A model generated the notes under the pieces. That model was not told where the DNA came from, made no database searches, and saw only the letters and a program-made list of their open reading frames with translations. Positions 31,738 to 33,357 of a stretch of DNA of 33,357 nt are shown piece after piece (the first letter of the stretch is position 1; each line of letters begins with the position of its first letter). This DNA is from Streptomyces triticirhizae (GTDB lineage Bacteria; Actinomycetota; Actinomycetes; Streptomycetales; Streptomycetaceae). Position numbers and translations under genes: made by a program. The stretch is taken from assembly GCF_003696235.1 (NCBI RefSeq), contig NZ_RFFJ01000046.1:1-33357 (forward strand). Direction: 5' to 3'.

Positions 31738-32475
31738 TTACGGCCCCCACAGTGCGGCATCCCGCGACGTGAGGTGCAACCCGGGAACGGCCACGGCCGC
31801 GCGTTCCCCCGCCCGTCGGCCGCGTGGCCCGGGTTCACCCCCCGGCGCGCCCGCACCAGCAGGGTGCCGGTCCTGCCGCTGCCGTGTGGGGGCGGGATGA
31901 CGGAGCATCCGCCCCCACTCGTCGGGCGCGTGGTCCCACCGACGGGCCACGGCCGGCTCCTCGCCCGGTCCCCGAGGGATGTAGGAGGCCCGGCAGCCGT
32001 AGCAGCCCTCGACGGCGGGCCGCTGGGACTGGGCGAACACGCCACCCGGCCGGAGCCGGGCGTGCACGGCGGGCAACATGGTGTGCGGATCGGTGAGGTA
32101 GGCCGCGCCGAAGACGGAGTAGACCGCGTCGAACGGTTCCTGTACCGCGAGGAAGGCGAGCGCGTCGCCGCAGTGCGGGCTCATGCCCTCGACATCGGGC
32201 CACCGTTCCGGCGCCTCGCGGAGTCGCGCGGGAGAGAGGTCCACCCCCACGGCCTCCATCCCGAGCGTGGCGAGATGGGCGAGGTTCCCGCCCGAGCCGC
32301 AGCCGGGGTCCAGCACGCGCCCACCGGGCGGCAGCGAGAGCAGCTCGGCGCCGGGCCCGTGATCCGGGTACCGCGTCCAGTCGCACCAGGTGCGCTCGCC
32401 GCTGGCGTTGGTCACCCGGCGCTGCGGCTCTGTCGCCGCATAGGCGTCCCAGGCGACGTTGGGGACCTCCGTCAT
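31738..32475 (-). CDS. class I SAM-dependent methyltransferase, C-terminus probably frameshifted
   Basis: A 245-aa reading frame. The SAM loop is RVLDPGCGSGGNLAHLATLG (about 53-72), then GVDLSPARLREA, CGDALAFL, EPFDAVYSVFGAAYL and LRPGGVFAQSQRP, a normal order for this family. After DEWGRMLR (about residue 192) the frame turns Arg/Gly/Pro-rich and ends inside the promoter of the TipA-like gene. In another frame the DNA at 31900-31848 reads IPPPHGSGRTGTLLVRARR, just the kind of ending such enzymes have (GTLLVRA). A frameshift, or a small deletion near 31905, is therefore likely. The start is ATG at 32475 with GGGAGCGG upstream. The methyl acceptor is unknown. Confidence 0.7.
   Translation of the reverse strand: MTEVPNVAWDAYAATEPQRRVTNASGERTWCDWTRYPDHGPGAELLSLPPGGRVLDPGCGSGGNLAHLATLGMEAVGVDLSPARLREAPERWPDVEGMSPHCGDALAFLAVQEPFDAVYSVFGAAYLTDPHTMLPAVHARLRPGGVFAQSQRPAVEGCYGCRASYIPRGPGEEPAVARRWDHAPDEWGRMLRHPAPTRQRQDRHPAGAGAPGGEPGPRGRRAGERAAVAVPGLHLTSRDAALWGP
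31749..31779 (-). promoter_or_regulatory. TipA-type promoter, 19-bp spacer
   Basis: On the minus strand TTGCAC (31779-31774), 19 bases, then CACTGT (31754-31749) stand 31 bases upstream of the GTG at 31718. The element TTGCACCTCACGTC is the same as the start of the S. lividans tipA promoter as I remember it. An over-long 19-base spacer is the hallmark of MerR-activated promoters. The left operator half CCTCACGT is kept, while the right half of the palindrome appears degraded. Confidence 0.75.
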
Positions 32476-32617
32476 GAGCCGTCCGCTCCTTCCCTGCTTC
32501 CGGCGCCCGGCCGAGGCTTCCGGTGCCCGGGGCCCGGGCTCACACGGACGGACCAGGAGGGCATGACATGGAGGCATCGAGGGAGCACGAGGCCCGGACG
32601 GGAGTCGGTGACGCCGC

Positions 32618-32743
32618 ATGGCCGGGCAGTGGATCGGCTTCGGCAAGGACTTCGATGTGAACAACGGACCGTGGGAGTCGCGCCTCGCCGATCGGTCCAC
32701 GGGCCGGTCGGCCCTGGAGCGGTACAGCCGCCCGCCCGAGTAG
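32618..32743 (+). CDS. 41-aa open frame, probably a gene fragment
   Basis: A short frame beginning MAGQWIGFGKDFDVNNGPWE and ending LERYSRPPE before TAG. Its composition (Phe, Asp, Asn, Trp and good third-position GC) is more protein-like than chance frames in this DNA. I have an impression of similar sequence at the end of longer streptomycete hypothetical proteins, but cannot name the family. An in-frame TGA lies nine bases before the ATG and the ribosome site GGGAG is too distant (13 bases), so it is more likely a remnant than a working gene. Confidence 0.35.
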   Translation: MAGQWIGFGKDFDVNNGPWESRLADRSTGRSALERYSRPPE

Positions 32744-32759
32744 AGAGGCGGCCGCCGCG

Positions 32760-33206
32760 TCAGTGGGGAACGGGCTCGGTGGTCGGGTGCGGGGCCGGCG
32801 TGGTCGTCGGGGTCGGTGGGGTGGTGGTGATCGCGCGGACGCAGAGCCAGGAGAGGACGGCGACGGCCGTCGTGAAGGCGGCGACCAGCCAGGGGGCGCC
32901 GCCGCCGGCGGCCAGGAGGGCGCTGGCGATCAGCGGGGTCAGCCCGCCCAGGATCGCGGAGACCTGGTAGGCCAGGGAGAGCCCGGTGTAGCGCACCCGG
33001 GTGCCGAACCTCCGGGCGAACATGGTCGGTTGGACGGCGAGCATCGCGGTCGGGCCCAGGTTGTAGCCGATGACCAGCGCGGACGCCGTTCCGTAGATGA
33101 AGAAGTCGTACCACTCCAGCAGCGCGCCGGCGAAGCTGCCCAGGACGCCCCTGCGGATGCCGCCGCCGGGCGCGCGGTCCGGGCGGGCGCCGTTGCCTCG
33201 ACCCAT
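32760..33206 (-). pseudogene. MHS-type MFS transporter with large internal deletion
   Basis: A 148-aa frame with ATG at 33206 and GAGG upstream. Residues 20-45 (GVLGSFAGALLEWYDFFIYG then TASALV) are the first membrane segment and signature of metabolite:H+ symporters (ProP/ShiA-like, about 430-450 aa). They run straight into IGYNLGPTAMLAVQPTMFARRFGTRVRYTG (residues 46-75), which belongs near helix 10 of such proteins, then two more helices and a Pro/Thr tail. About 300 residues in between are missing, and the reading frame is kept across the join near 33070. The product would have about four helices and should not transport in the normal way. Confidence 0.8.
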
Positions 33207-33255
33207 GGGGTACCTCGTGTTGGTGAGACGGTTCGGACGGGTGCGGGGGCCGCGT

Positions 33256-33357
33256 TCAGCCGGCGGCCGGGCCGCGCGCGGTGCGGCGCGGGTCGTAGGT
33301 CTCGACGACGGCCGCCGCGTCGCCGCGGCCGTGCCCGGCGGCGCTGGCCGCGACCAG
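33256..33357 (-). CDS. C-terminal end of a probable NAD-dependent dehydrogenase
   Basis: Only the last 33 codons are present; the gene begins beyond the window edge. The segment AASAAGHGRGDAAAVVETYDP resembles the C-terminal helix of 3-hydroxyisobutyrate/6-phosphogluconate-type dehydrogenases (pattern A-x-x-x-GHGxxDxxAVxExY). It ends TARGPAAG and TGA at 33258-33256. It lies 49 bases upstream of the deleted MHS transporter on the same strand, an arrangement that would suit a catabolic operon for a small hydroxy acid. This is a tentative call from a short piece. Confidence 0.45.
   Translation of the reverse strand: MVAASAAGHGRGDAAAVVETYDPRRTARGPAAG

Overview
The window is very GC-rich, with GTG/ATG starts, Shine-Dalgarno boxes of the GGAGG type and dense GTGA/ATGA overlaps. 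Its gene content is that of a Streptomyces or a close streptomycete relative: ftsH-folE, hpt, tilS, an F420-type zinc protease, a PBP4-type dacB, ppa, an orphan nuoD and a TipA regulator. Most of it looks like conserved chromosomal core, with some accessory insertions.

Layout. 1-4543: the start of a Rossmann/DUF2520 gene, a NarL-type response regulator with its histidine kinase, a MidA/NDUFAF7-type methyltransferase and an orphan NuoD. 4639-6551: two coupled bacterial-PH membrane proteins (YdbS/YdbT type). 6624-11565: a six-gene, mostly translationally coupled cassette on the minus strand. It holds a WXG100-like protein, a 506-aa protein with a type VII secretion N-terminus, a duplicated-domain membrane protein, two mutually similar accessory proteins and a small PH-like protein. 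This is the most novel-looking block. 11705-15012: folate genes folP plus an NTF2-like partner (minus) and folB-folK-DUF3180 (plus). 15038-18753: an OpuC-type quaternary-amine ABC importer with its ATPase divergent from two permeases and a lipoprotein. 18877-28569: a coiled-coil membrane protein, folE, ftsH, hpt, tilS, zinc protease, dacB, ppa. 28674-29048: a guanidine-III riboswitch followed by a Gdx-type SMR exporter. 29100-30704: a ThrE-type exporter. 30954-33357: a TipA-like thiopeptide regulator with a recognisable TipA-type promoter, a methyltransferase with a suspicious C-terminus, a 41-aa fragment, an internally deleted MHS transporter and the end of a probable dehydrogenase gene. This last stretch shows several signs of gene decay.

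How the genes work together: folE, folP, folB and folK supply four steps of tetrahydrofolate synthesis. hpt, tilS and ftsH are the usual neighbours in many Gram-positive bacteria. The ABC importer, the Gdx exporter and the ThrE exporter handle small polar or cationic metabolites. The type VII-like cassette contains no EccC-type ATPase in this window, so any secretion would depend on machinery encoded elsewhere. All calls come from reading the sequence and from memory of protein families; no database search was run.
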